In this document: positions 34,285-45,687 of the stretch, in pieces | Numbering within the stretch: the stretch's first letter is position 1 | Layout of the letters: each line of letters starts with the position of its first letter | Assembly (NCBI GenBank): GCA_030549205.1 | Contig: JAUKTV010000002.1 | Span: forward strand, 434,001 to 498,000 | Length of the DNA: 64,000 bases | From: Apiosordaria backusii | Taxonomy: Eukaryota > Ascomycota > Sordariomycetes > Sordariales > Lasiosphaeriaceae | Reading direction: 5' to 3' | Program-made: the position numbers and the translations under genes | The notes under the pieces: generated by a model | The model's input: only the letters and a program-made list of their open reading frames with translations | Databases searched by the model: none | What the model was told of the DNA's origin: nothing

Positions 34285-35751
34285 ATGTCAGCCTGGATGA
34301 AGAGGACAGCCTATTCATTTTCTCGCGGGCTCGTTCTGGAGTCCGACAAGGCCCTCGCAACGATGCTTTATTCCACTGACAAGTATATCAGAGGCTTTTT
34401 TGACTTATCTACTGCCATACCACAAAAGCTTGAAGCACAGTTGTTTGTGTATGAGGTCTGGGAAAGCATTTCGAACCGCGCCTAGATGCTTCCTGTTGTC
34501 CCCGGAAAAGTCAGGAATTGGAGACAGCCGGAAGAGCGAACTATGCAGTGGGAGGACGCCAATGCCCGATCTAAAAGACGAGCGAGCCGACAACAACGCA
34601 CCGCGGAGCTTGTCTCCCGTCACATCTTCAGTCAATTTAGCGACAGGGCACGAGAGTGCAGCCCATACATGTTGCCTCACTTCTGGAATATACCTATGCC
34701 GTACCCTCCGAGGCATACCTAGTCAGATACTGGGTTCAAACGACAACGACCAGATGTACGTCCACGAATGCGCCAAGGCCCTTCTCCACGTAGTGGCACC
34801 TCAGACGCAAAACCACAATGCTGGGCTGGCCACAATCCTTCGTGGGTTGAGCGAACGCACGGTGGTCGAGATATGGCACATCATACGCGTTCTCTGCACT
34901 CTCACGGTCAGGGTTCTGTCCACAAGACTGGGCAACACCCACCCTTTGGTGATCAATTCTTTGTCGAATTATTACAGACATTAGGACCCTGCGGCCCTAA
35001 ACAGAACCAGTTAAGAGAGCTTGCTTCTCAACTACCGAATTAGCCTTAAAGAGTCCGAACAAAAGTATGGTCTGCGAAACAACCGTACCATCAGTATTCT
35101 CACGGACTACATAACAGCAACATACTACCTTTGCCATAACAATTTCCTCGCAAAGTCCCTTGAAAATCATCTCTAGTTACGAACGATAGACTAGGACGGT
35201 AGATCCTAAGGAACAGCGGCAAAAGGGATATATACTGCGAGCTCTATGCTCGTGCGGCTTTACTCAACAACCTCTAAGTTCAAACGCAAAATTAAAAGCC
35301 AGATTCGGGCACTTAAGAAGGCCCAGGGCTGCAACCCAAAGACAAAGGCTGGTCGACGAAAATAAAGGAAGATCGGCCCTGACGAAGTGGTAACCTCTAA
35401 GAAGTATGTTTACAACGCTGCTATCATCATGAGAAGGGCCATGTCGGCATTCAACAAGCATTGCAAAGCTCCCGGTTGGGGCTGGGACTGTCAGATCACT
35501 GCGGATTCCCTGACGAAGCAGTATGACAGCCTCGTCGGGGAGTTCATCAAGGGGGAGAACAATGTAAAGGAGTAGAAAAACAAAACAAGTGTGGAGCACA
35601 GGGGAAACAAGAAGAATTACCGTCATATTTTCGAGAGAGTCGACGAAGAGCTGTTCATTTGTTGGGACCCAGATTCCCACAATGATCCGATCGACGATCC
35701 GCTCGGGGGGCAAGAAGGTGAGGCAGGAGCAATGGATGTCGATGGCTGAAT
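34285..35751 (+). pseudogene. Decayed regulator-like gene with many in-frame stops
   Basis: Protein-like sequence runs over about 1.4 kb but is punctuated by stops. One frame gives DDQMYVHECAKALL-like text, GLSERTVVEIWHIIRVL and STRLGNTHPLVINSLSNYY, then after TAG and TAA it continues ESLLLNYRISLKESEQKYG, NRTISILTDYITATYY, and a last island YNAAIIMRRAMSAFNKH, QYDSLVGEFIKGENNVKE, TAG, then NYRHIFERVDEELFICWD to a stop at 35751. The LGxxHPxxI and YGxxxxxTI phrases recall TPR-type tails of fungal Clr5-domain proteins; this is a weak call. All visible stops are TAG or TAA, each one C-to-T or G-to-A step from CAG, CAA or TGG, as RIP would produce. Confidence 0.4.
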
Positions 35752-36227
35752 CACTCTGGAGCGGTGTTCACTCACTCATTTCACCTTCACCGTCGTTACC
35801 GAACGGAAATTTGCATTGTTATAGAGAATTGGAGTATGGGATTGGACCCTGGGAATACAGGGCGACGACAATATCTGATGGTACCTAACGTTGCCCTATA
35901 GTCTTCAGAACCCCTGTTGACACCTGCTTCAAGTGGGCCCGTTTGCCCCTGAAGCGGTCTGCACTGGTTTCCCCGCATCGGGTTAAGGAAAAGTGTAAAG
36001 TACGTATGGTACAGTCGTTATCACAGCGGGTTGATCACCTCAAAACATGACACTATGTTTGTCCCAACTAGATACCAGCCAGTATTTCCATGCAGTTTCA
36101 ATGATTACTTCCTCTTTGTCATTGTCTCAACCACTCCGTTCAGTGCGCCAACATCAGTCTTGTGAACTACTTCCAAAGACCTCAGTTTCATTCCTAACAC
36201 GTGCGCGTGTATGCCTTGAGTTCGGAC
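35752..36227. other. Intergenic
   Basis: Short frames only; nothing recognised. Confidence 0.35.
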
Positions 36228-37638
36228 TCACATTGGTTTGCTAACAAGTGTGACTGGCGATATATCCAGCTCGTAAGTCATAGCTGTTGGGGTGTTCACT
36301 TGAAGTTCTGACGGTCTCGTCTCACTTGTCAGCTCAGTGGGTAAGCTAACACTGTTCAGTTCCGTGGGTGGGCTCAAGCCCGTCAACTCGGTAGGTGAAC
36401 GGTAATCGGGCAGCTCCTTTGTGTTGACATCTTCCGCTTGCATAGGTGGATTCGTCGTGTCAAGCGCATGCTTTTGACCATGAGCGGTGTTGTTACTTGC
36501 TGAGGGGGAATTTCTAGTGTTTGCTTGCTTCTTGCGCTGTTTCCGGGGTCGTATAAAGCAGCAGAAGCAGAAGCTGAACAATGTAATTAAAACGAAGGTA
36601 CCTCCAATGACAGGTCCGACGGTAAGGCCAATCAGGTTGGGACTGGTTGGCTGAGTTGAAGGAGCCGATGTCGACGAGACTGTAGCATGAAGGGGTTCGG
36701 AGGCTGAAGAGCCGAGAGCTATGGTTGGGGCGAGACTGACAGTCTCCGTTACTAAGGTTGTTTCTTCTTCTGAAAGAGAGCTAGTTTGCGTAGAGGACAT
36801 ATATGAGCTTTCCACTGAAGAAGCCGAGGTTTCAGTTGAAGATAATTGCGACTCGGTTGAAGATGACGAGGCCTCACTCGGTGAACTCGAACCCGCACTG
36901 CTTTCGGTTGGTTCTTGTGTGACAGTAGACGTCGTACGCTCAACAGGAGTTTTGACAACAGTTTGTTCCCGGTCCGATTCCTTCCAAACAAGTTGTATAA
37001 CAGGAGCAAACAGCGCCGAGGCATACGTCTGCGTCGTCAATGTCCCGGAAATCATGGTGACGACAACAGGATCAGACGCCACAGTATGCACCTTGGCGTA
37101 ACCGTTTATACAAGCTGTGTAGGTAAGAGGCTCTCCGCTGCTATAACCAGTCACGCAAAGTGGCGGGATATTACTCCAAACATCGAGATTCGGATTGTAT
37201 CGGCCTAAGTAGACAGTGAACCCCCTGTCCATTAGTACGGAGTTTCTACAACCGCACTTATTATAAAGCAAGAGTAGGTACTCACAACGGGCAACACAAG
37301 GCGGCTGTTTCGTCCGGGTCCATCATATCAAGCAGAACATCACCGGCGCTTGGTGTGACCATCATGCCCAGGCTCAGGCTGGTTGCTGGATACCATCCAT
37401 CTGGACAAAACAGGCCAGGAGAGTAGAAGCCTCGTTCTGAATATCGAAATGAGCTATCATCTACAGGAAAGCATTGTTCATCGCGACACTCGTTGGAAAA
37501 GTACACATTGCACATATCGGCTGTCGAAAAGTCGGTTGTTCCTGTCCAAAAGCAATCCCCACAATTAGACGGTGGTGTGAAAACGGTTGTCAAAGGCGCG
37601 ATCACTGAGCGCGTGAATGGTTTAGGGGTCGACGTCAT
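36228..37638 (-). CDS. Cys-rich single-pass membrane protein, paralogue 1 of a four-gene cluster
   Basis: Two exons, 37638-37286 and 37224-36228, 449 residues; intron 37225-37285 (GTGAGT...GGACAG). The outer domain begins PLTTVFTPPSNC and contains YSPGLFCPDGWYPATSLSLG and ETAALCCPLGFTVYLGRYN, then GYSSGEPLTYTAC. A long Ser/Thr-rich stalk follows (about 215-285). One membrane span is PVIGGTFVLITLFSFCFCCF, then the stop-transfer RPRKQRKKQ. The tail carries repeated P-T-E-L motifs (SPTELTGL, PPTELNSV, LPTELTSE, PSEL) and ends with YELDISPVTL. Start 37638 gives the same short N-terminus as the other copies; an ATG at 37809 would add 57 residues. I see no classical signal peptide. The family is known to me only as hypothetical ascomycete proteins. 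Probably a surface sensor or wall-facing protein by topology. Confidence 0.7.
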
Positions 37639-38679
37639 TTCTGATTCTTTGCAAGGCAGATTGGGTGTTTCAAAGGTATAAGAATGAGTTGGCACAAAGA
37701 AACCCTTCTTCGCAAGTACCAAATCTTGCGCCAGAAGTAGTGGCAATACCCCCTCATTTAACACTTTTTGCGAGCGGCCGAGCTTATCTTTGGAACCAGG
37801 GAGAGGCATCAGTTCATGTGACACCTCACAATCATACCTTGCCTTCGGCTGTAAGAGCTGGGTCCTGATACCGGTGGTACTAGTCTGGTCTGGTAGTACC
37901 AGAAGGGCAATGTATCAGCAAAGAAAATCAATATGAGTGTTTCAGTCATTAAATTCAAGGATCGTGTTCATGGTGGGGCGTGAGACACCTTGTGGAAGTG
38001 ATACCCGAGGTTCCCAGCCGTGGACGCGTACCTAACATCCGGACACTTGTCGACTACCTTATTGGCTTTCCAGACCTCAGCTACAGATTGCAGACAAATA
38101 AAGCTGATCATCTCAATGATTATTAACGCTCTACATAGGTACATGTTGAGGATGTGTGTAGCAAACAAGCACTACGTGATATGGGTTCCATGATAACATG
38201 CTCACCAGTTGGTGTGAAGCTACGAATGTCCACCTACATGTACCGACTCTGTCGTTACCTAAACAACTTACTCACCCAAACCTTCCAAACATCAGGCTTT
38301 ATCCGCTGCTACACGATCCGCATGGTGAGCTCTAACATACCTTAAAGCCAAGTCATGGAACAGACCTCTCAGATATGCCTGTCCAAGTCCTCAACTGAAC
38401 GTGGCCCCTCCTAATTTGTTAAGATCAACACCTGGGCAATGGTCCTCAGAATTATAGCAAACAGATGGTTATCGCACTGCAGAGCATTCTATGAATGCCC
38501 GGTGTTGATCTGATGGGCATAGGTAGACAGACCTCCGAATTTTGTTTGACGGAAATAGTACTAGCCGTAGGCAGCTATATGCCGACGTACCTACCTATCT
38601 AGCTATCCAAATTCACTAACATAACACCTTGACGCTTTGTATCCCCATAGAGTGCAACACTATAAAAACAACCGCATTA
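37639..38679. other. Intergenic within the paralogue cluster
   Basis: No gene is supported. The left end may belong to the 5' leader of paralogue 1. A short cluster of ACCTACC-type repeats lies at about 38588-38604. Confidence 0.35.
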
Positions 38680-39246
38680 TCAAGATTGACAAGCCGACTC
38701 TACAGCAACATCCTCATTTTCTCCCTTGCAATTTGTAATTGGAGAAACTTCCAGCTCGTGCGGGGTCGCCGGAGGCGTTCCAAGTTCCGTGGGATTCGTC
38801 TCGCTTGTCAATTCAGTCGGAGAGCAGGTACTGATCAATTCGGTAGGCGATGACTCTGCCGGTAGCTCCCCGTTGTTGTGGACGGCGTCTTCTGGATCAG
38901 CAGGTCTTGCGGTGTCAACTCCCGACTCTCGGCCGTTGTCCGAACTGACAGCTTGTGTCTGCTTTTTGTGTTGCCGTCGAGGCCGTATGTAGCAGAAAAA
39001 GCAAGCACTCAACAATGCCGCGAGGAGGAGGGTTCCGCCAAGTGTAGCCCCGACAGTTATACCGAACAGACCTGTCACATCCCTTGCCCGCACAAGTTTC
39101 AACACTTGGGAAGAAGGAATTTCGAGATAATTCTTGAAACGATTAAGGCAGAGCATTGACAGTCGCGAAGCCAAACGTCTTAAATATTTAATCTGAACAG
39201 TACCTAGGGAAGATGTAGCATACCGTATGGTATCCGCCACATCCAA
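38680..39246 (-). pseudogene. Paralogue 4, membrane span and tail only
   Basis: The minus-strand frame encodes a span (GITVGATLGGTLLLAALLSACFFCY), stop-transfer RPRRQHKKQ, and a tail with SPTELIST, SPTELTSE and NPTELGT ending PHELEVSPIT. This matches the C-terminal half of paralogue 1 closely. The whole Cys-rich outer domain and Ser/Thr stalk are missing; upstream codons (39246-39085) do not match the family. No candidate first exon lies between here and the VOC gene at 39312. It is a 5'-truncated copy, possibly still translated as a small membrane protein. Confidence 0.6.
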
Positions 39247-39311
39247 TCGGCAAGGTCATAGTCATGCAGGCCCGTGTTGTATGTTTCCGACACCCTGCTC
39301 AGAGCCTAGCT

Positions 39312-39815
39312 TCAACCTTCAGTCGGTTGCTCACCATCCTTCACCGCCTCATCCGCAGGGGGGGCTCCAGCACAAAGCCAAGTCATAGAGCACACCTCCC
39401 AAATGTGTCCATCCAGGTCCTCAAAGCTCCGAGTATACATGCCCATATCCTGCCCATAATTCTCCAAGACATAGGGGTCTGCCTTTCCACCTGCATCCAC
39501 GGCCTTCTGGATGAAAGCGTCCACACCAGACTGGTCCTTGGCCATGAAGGAGAAGAGAGCCTCCGTCGAGGTGAACGCGTCAACAATGGAGGTATTCGGA
39601 CGGTTGAAGGTCTTGAATCGCTCGTGGACGTGGATCATGAGAGAGACCTGAGAATTGGCGCCAGGGAGGCGAAAGGCGGCCGATTTGTCGTCGGACCAGA
39701 GCTTGATGTGGTCAAAATCGAGGGCAACAAAGAAGGCGGTTGCCTTTTCGAGATCCGAGGTGGGAAGATTGACAAAAAAGGTGGGAGGGTTATCGACTTT
39801 GGCTTCGGAAGACAT
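39312..39815 (-). CDS. VOC superfamily (glyoxalase/extradiol dioxygenase-like) protein
   Basis: Single exon, 167 residues from ATG 39815. It shows the glyoxalase I/bleomycin-resistance fold pattern: FFVNLPTSDLEKATAFFVAL at the start, AAFRLPGANSQVSLMIHVHE, DAFIQKAVDAGGKADP, and the closing DLDGHIWEVCSMTW. These phrases fit the type found in bacterial and fungal VOC proteins that are often called lactoylglutathione lyase-like; His/Glu metal ligands such as the Glu in HIWEV are visible but I cannot assign a substrate. Cytosolic by absence of targeting signals. An in-frame upstream ORF runs to 40148 but belongs to the leader. It sits between paralogues 4 and 2 of the membrane protein cluster and is unrelated to them. 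Confidence 0.85.
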   Translation of the reverse strand: MSSEAKVDNPPTFFVNLPTSDLEKATAFFVALDFDHIKLWSDDKSAAFRLPGANSQVSLMIHVHERFKTFNRPNTSIVDAFTSTEALFSFMAKDQSGVDAFIQKAVDAGGKADPYVLENYGQDMGMYTRSFEDLDGHIWEVCSMTWLCAGAPPADEAVKDGEQPTEG

Positions 39816-40716
39816 GGTGGGTGGTTTGGCTTGATATGTCTGGATTCGCTGGTTGATCAAGAGAGGTCGTTTTGCAAAGTGATGGGTTTGGAGATGAATG
39901 TTTGGACGGAATGAAAAGGTGAAAAAGCCTTGACTTATACCCACTTCTGGCCCTTGACGCGATGAGGAGACGGTGTGATATTGGTCCCGAACTGCGATAA
40001 GCCCGTGATGCTCTAGGTCTTTGCCAAGACATGGCGCGTTCTTTGTTGGGGATCTGACCGCGTTGCTGCCTGGAAGCCAAGGTGCCACAACCATTGTTCT
40101 TTCACGTCTCCTCCACGAAATCCCGTGACTTGCCAGGTCAGATGCCAATCAGAAACCCAGGGCGCGGGAATGGCATTTCTTGGCTTACAGAATCCATGAA
40201 CAAAAATGGGGAATCTTGGGTTTGATGCACAGAGCAAAGAGGAGATGTCAGTGCGAATTGTGAAGGGGTGTGTCTGGTGGCTGTTTTCCAGACCCAACCA
40301 TCGGCAAATGATTCGTGCCACATGGCATCCTGGATGCCTTAATCACCAGTGCTGGTGGCCTTGTACGGTTTCCACCGCAATCAGGTCGTCCATGCTGCGT
40401 CAGGTTCCCAAGGCAGACTGTCCATACAAGTCGTCGACCTGATCGAACAAGCAGGCTTACGGATTTGGCTGTACTTCTCGAGTACCGTCAGACAAATAGC
40501 CGTACCACGTCTGGTTTCGGTTTGATAGGTCGTCTGACTGCAGTGTGAGTGAAGCGCTGCCTCTACCCGTTGAAACCTCGACCGAAGGTGCGAGCTTTGT
40601 CCGACTCAGTCAAACCATAACGGGTCACGAAAAATCTCCCCAAAACTTCTCTGTTTCCCCCGACAGCATGTTTGTCACAGGTCCAGCGGGTACAACCACC
40701 CAGGTTGACAAAGACG
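39816..40716. other. Intergenic, promoters of two divergent genes
   Basis: Leader regions of the VOC gene and of paralogue 2. A plus-strand frame at 40545-40829 overlaps the first exon of paralogue 2 in another frame and is not called. Confidence 0.35.
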
Positions 40717-41914
40717 ATGACACTAATGGCAAGGTCAGAGTCGACTGGTCGACAGCTTATAGGCTCATTGACGACAGTTTACACTCCATCACACAATTGC
40801 AGATTCGGCTTTGTCGAGTCTGGGAATAGCGATGTCTCGACCATCAGTCTCGACACCATTGGCTATGCCTACGGCAGCGACTGCCTCAGCGTCAGGTCTT
40901 GTCTGCCTAGCATGCCAACGGCTGTCCGGCAAGACTACTACTCGCCCGGCCTTTACTGCCCCATGGGATGGGAAACCGCGACAAAGCTCACCCATGGGAT
41001 GACCGACAGTGTCCGAGCCATCAACTTACTACGGGCTCTCTCCACGGACGAAACTGCCGCTTTCTGCTGCCCATCGTGAGTACTAGGTTCTCTCCAGAAG
41101 CGTCCTAGCTTAGTTACTAACATCATTCACCCGAAACAGGGGCTTTACCTTCAGCTACACTGTCTGGTCCTCCACCGACGCCCTTCCCTACTGCGCCTCA
41201 ACCATGATTGAGGGCACATTCACCTACTGGACCTGCAACCCGGGGGGTTACAGCCTCGAACAAACCCTCCATGTTGGCGAGACGATTACCATCGCTACCA
41301 CTACCTCCGATCGCCTCACCAACAGAGCAACTGGCACCGCGGGAGCTCTCAAAGACATTCACGGTAGACAGTATACCGTCGGTACACCTAGTCTTAGCCA
41401 TCAGGCTGCAACGCTCGTAGTCTCGTCCGCTATCACCCGTGCTCCAGCCATCCAGCTCGTTTGGCGATCTAACGACCTACCCGCATCAACCAACAACGGA
41501 ACAATCGTGGAGGCCACGCCCGTGAATACGGCCGGGGTAATAGTTGGTGCTGCTGTTGGTGCTGTGGTTGTCATATCTCTCATTGGACTCGGAATTTGGC
41601 TGTGGGTTCGGAAGCGTAGACAGAAGACTGAAGGGGTCTCTGAAAGTCGACAAATGGACACGGTTGAAACGGCCGAGCAAGATCAAAAGGTTCAGTCCGA
41701 GCTGGCTGCAGGAACTAATGTTGCGGAGTTGTCGACTGCTGCTAGCCCGGAGTTGCCTGCTAGTTCAGTAACAGTGAGCAACACGGGCGGTTCCAGCACG
41801 TTGCTTTCGACGATGACGGGCGTGGGGGCAAGTGAAGCTGTAAGCGGACCGTCAGTAGCTTATGAGCTGGATACAGGGATTTCGAGTGATCAAGGCAACG
41901 AAAATGGAGAGTGA
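40717..41914 (+). CDS. Cys-rich single-pass membrane protein, paralogue 2
   Basis: Two exons, 40717-41075 and 41140-41914, 377 residues; intron 41076-41139 (GTGAGT, branch ACTAAC, ACAG) lies at the same place in the protein as in paralogue 1, just before GFTF. The outer domain has GSLTTVYTPSHNC, DYYSPGLYCPMGWETATKLT and ETAAFCCPSGFTF, followed by FTYWTCNPGG. The Ser/Thr stalk of paralogue 1 is nearly absent. The span is VIVGAAVGAVVVISLIGLGI, followed by WVRKRRQKTE. The tail keeps only traces of the PTEL motif (ASPELPASS) but ends with AYELDTGIS. Orientation is opposite to paralogue 1. Start chosen at the ATG nearest the conserved domain; a second ATG three codons later is equally possible. 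Function unknown. Confidence 0.7.
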
Positions 41915-43327
41915 CCGATTTAGGAGGTGACTCGAACGTAGTAGGCAAGGAAAAGCTGTGTTGAGCGTTCGTGTTAATTGTCGATCCCCAAGCCTTGTCA
42001 CCAGACTATGGTAGATGAAAACAAATGGAGGGCCTTCTACCCCAGTACCTAGCAATAAAGCATCGCCCCCGATGTCCTCCCTTTCTTCGATTCATGCTCC
42101 GTCACTTGTACACCATCTCTGTTGCATTTAGCAACATGGGAGCAATTCGGTGGTGGATTGTCGTACATCGAATCGTGGATAGTGGATTTCCCTTTAGGTT
42201 GGTGCCACTAGCTAGCACACCTAGCCTTGGATTATTGATGCGCCTGTCCTCCCAGACAGAATGTTGTGATTCGGTCCAAATAGCAGTGACTCATAGCAGC
42301 GACATAAAGCAATTCCGTTGCGCCACTTTCTGAGCAATAGGGTTTGCACTCCTAAGTCCCGGGCCCTATTGTCGCCGCTGCCTCGCTTCCCACCATCGTA
42401 GGTTCATGTTCATTGTCAGTATTTCCACCCTGTCTTCGATTACCTGTTGGTACTCATAGTAGATACTAAACCATTAATTGTGACTTTTGATAAATACCTA
42501 GCTACCTACATGTAGGTAAGGTGAAGATGATTCATACGTCGCCTCTTCCCAGCTCCAACCCCGCAATTTAGACCGTCAAGAACAGGGAAACAAAAGTCAA
42601 ACTGGAACTTACTGCCAATTTGATGTCAAAGAGAGAGCTCGAGCCACGTGTGCCGCCAGTCGAGGTCCTTCTGCTGAGCAGGGGGCAGATGGTTGGAGGA
42701 CCTGATAGTATGGCAGGTACCGTAGGTATGACAGATGAGGACAGGAGCACCTATGCAAGAACAGAGAATTTCCAAGATCAAAAGAAGGACAACACTAAGA
42801 GACACCCAGCGGCCGGCAGTGAGACTGGAGTCGCTCGACCTGGCTGCTAAGTGACGATTAGCCGGTTGACAACCTGCGAAAGTGTACCTAGACAACAAGA
42901 AGAATGTGCAACAAGTAGGCAAGTATGTGTGGCTTGAAGTAATCAGTGTCAATTCTACTGATTCCCCGCCAATATTGTTATGGCATGTCCAATAGGGGTT
43001 CTTCTCCCAAGAAGTTCACTTGGGATCCTACTCCCTACCGTTGATAAGATGACAGAGGAGATACAACCTGGAAAACCGATCTCGAGACCGTCCAGCAACT
43101 CTGCAATATGCCGAGACTGAACTAGCTTACCTATGCAGTGCCACCTACCTGAGGCACAGGAGCCTCGAAAGCGGCCAGGTTACATTTCTATGTCTCGGAC
43201 GTCACGGCCAACCCCAAAGAGGTCTGTCAAATACTTTGTTAACTGGGTTGCCCCAAGAACATACCAATGATCCTGCTAATCTTTTGTGCTTTTTTTATAC
43301 CGCTCTCGCCAACCAGTCAGAAGACTC
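41915..43327. other. Intergenic between paralogues 2 and 3
   Basis: No gene supported. A frame at 42620-42850 has no conserved feature. ACCTAGCTACCTACATGTAG-type short repeats lie at about 42497-42516. Confidence 0.35.
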
Positions 43328-43915
43328 ATGGCTACATCAAAAGACCCAACCGTCACGGCAACGAAGACTGAATCATGGTTGGTAGCCAGCTCAAACTCCA
43401 ATCTTTACAACTACCAAACTGTTGGACCTCTTACCACCATATTCACACCTCCTCCTCAATGCACAGAGGCCTTTGCTCCGCTGGGTTTCGGAACGGACGA
43501 TATTTGCAATCCAGTGGCTTACTCAGCAGATTGCAAAGGCGAACGATCATCACGGACGCAAGACCATGCACCAGCTGAGATGAAAAACAACGCAAGCTTG
43601 GACGACACGACAAGCCCGCCGGTAGACCAAAAGAAAGTTGATCCTGAAAACAAGCCGGAGCTCGACGCAATTTCTACTGTTCGAATCAGCGGGCCAGTTA
43701 TGAAGCCAGAGCTTCCTGCTACACCACTACCGACACAATCCCCGGCAGAGCTCATGTCCGGTGAGAGCTTTGCTATGAGACATGAACTAGAAGGGGAACC
43801 TGTCAACGAAGCAGCTGCAGATATACCACTGCAGAGTACATCCGCCTCGACAATCACCGACCAAACAGGCCAGGTGGGGTCTGCCCTAGAAGCGATTGCC
43901 TCACAGATGGTTTGA
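43328..43915 (+). pseudogene. Paralogue 3, N-terminal outer motif fused to tail
   Basis: An open frame of 195 residues from ATG 43328. It starts like the family (MATSKDPTVTATKTES, then VGPLTTIFTPPPQC and DDICNPVAYSADC) but then jumps straight to tail-like sequence (PELDAIST, LPTQSPAELMSGES, MRHELEGEPV). The CCP region, the intron position, the stalk and the membrane span are all absent, so an internal deletion joined the first exon to the tail in frame. The product would be soluble. I call it a pseudogene, but the open frame leaves room for a live truncated protein. Confidence 0.5.
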
Positions 43916-44159
43916 CCTTTTTCAACATTGGACACCACGCTGCTTACCTAGTCTACCCCTTACAGTTTCCAGTCCCGGGGGCGAAATTGTGGGCGAGGTG
44001 GTGCAGGAGACTTGAGCCGGGGTTGATGAACTTTGCTCCCACTCAGATAGGTTGCTTGCTCTGAAGAGGTCCGAGGCTAACCTACGGGGGGAGGGGAGCG
44101 TTATTAAGCGTGGGTGAAAGGGGCGATGGCTAGGTCTCTTTAACATGTCCCAGGTAGTT

Positions 44160-45560
44160 GTTAGAGTTTATCTGAACGCTTCAACCAATCTATTAGATAG
44201 GTTAAACCATATGGTTATAGGCCATACCGGGCTTTAGAATACCTGCCCCGACATTAGCTACTAACCTTAAGGAAATTACCTTTAAATGCTTACAACCACC
44301 AGATCTCGACTAATATAGGGTTTATTTATATAGGAAAATTACCAAAATAAAGCTCAGTTACTATTTAAGTCAGACATTTTATTAACTTCTTACTTTTTTT
44401 AAGTTAAAGTATGATAATAACTACTATACCTTAAAGGTTTAACTTCTTCTATAACTTCTATTAACTTTTTTACCTTTTCTTTTTTTATCTTTACTATACC
44501 GTTAATCTGATTTTTTTCTATATTAATAAGCCTTATAAACTGTAAATTCAGGTCTTCTATATTTAACCTATACCTTTTTTTTACTTCCTAAGCCTTTTTT
44601 ACTTATAATTTCTACCACTATATATCGGCCTTATAAATAATAATTTCTATTTATAAAGAAAGTATAGTATTTAAGATTTTCCTACCGGCTAGGTATTTTT
44701 CTATTTAAGTCTTAACTTAAAATAAGACTTTTACTTCCTAGTATACTTAAAACCTTCTAAAGCCTTTAAATTTAGTTAGTTTTATTTAAATATTAGCCTC
44801 CTTTTAAGAGGCTACTATTTACCGAGAACTTAAGAGTTTACGCTAGTTTTTAAAGTATATACCGGTCCTATACTATTTACTAGCAATATTCTCCTTCTGG
44901 AATTCCGTTTTCTTAACTAGATTATAATAGTAAACTAAATTTACCTTTCTATTAAATATATAGTTAATAAAAATATTATTATTAAAAATAAACCTCTTAT
45001 ATACCTTTTTTATATTTGTAAAGTAACCAATATTAAAAGGCTAAAGAATGTAAAAGCTATAAAAAGGTAAAAAAAGAAGGTAAATATTACTTTAATAATA
45101 GTAAATTATAAATTTATTAATAATATAAAAACTGTAGTTATTATAAATAAAAAGACAGACATTAATAAGGTCCTTAAAGGTAGTATTTAAAATAAAAATT
45201 CGTTTAAACTATTTAATAGCTAAGTTATTAAAAGTTCAACCGTTTTTAAAAATAACTATATACTAATCTTTATCGAATTAGTCTTTAAACTACTACTCCT
45301 ATAGTTATATTAACGTCCAATTTGGCATTTCTAAAGTTATTTTTAATATAAGAAGGCATTGCTAAATTACTAAAGTAAAAAAAAAAAAAAGAAAAGCTTT
45401 ATTTTTAGCATTGTAAGAAAGAAAATAAAATATAGGGTCTATTATAGAAGGTAAGGGTTTAGAAAGGTTATCTGTAGATTCAAGGGCTAAACTTTAATAG
45501 GGAAAGTAGCCCAGAACTATAGGTGGCCTATAACCTTGTGGTCCAACCTACTACAAGTGT
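44160..45560. repeat. AT-rich, RIP-like degenerate block
   Basis: About 1.4 kb of sharply AT-rich DNA full of TTA, TAA and TATA, with no frame of any length and a run of 14 A at 45377-45390. The borders with normal DNA are abrupt (about 44160 and 45560). Such blocks in Pezizomycotina are usually old transposons mutated by RIP. No transposase, polymerase or terminal repeat can be read any more. Confidence 0.75.
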
Positions 45561-45687
45561 CAGACAAACCTCAAGATCTAATAAACAGACGTAGTCCATA
45601 GACCTTGAAAGATATTCGATTGGACACAAAAAGAAAATGAATACAACCTTAATAGATGGTCAGCGGATCTATAGGGCAGTTGTTCAT

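Noticed and set aside
42620..42850. 76-codon plus-strand frame between paralogues 2 and 3
   Set aside because: Too short, no family features, and a longer frame exists on the minus strand over the same bases.
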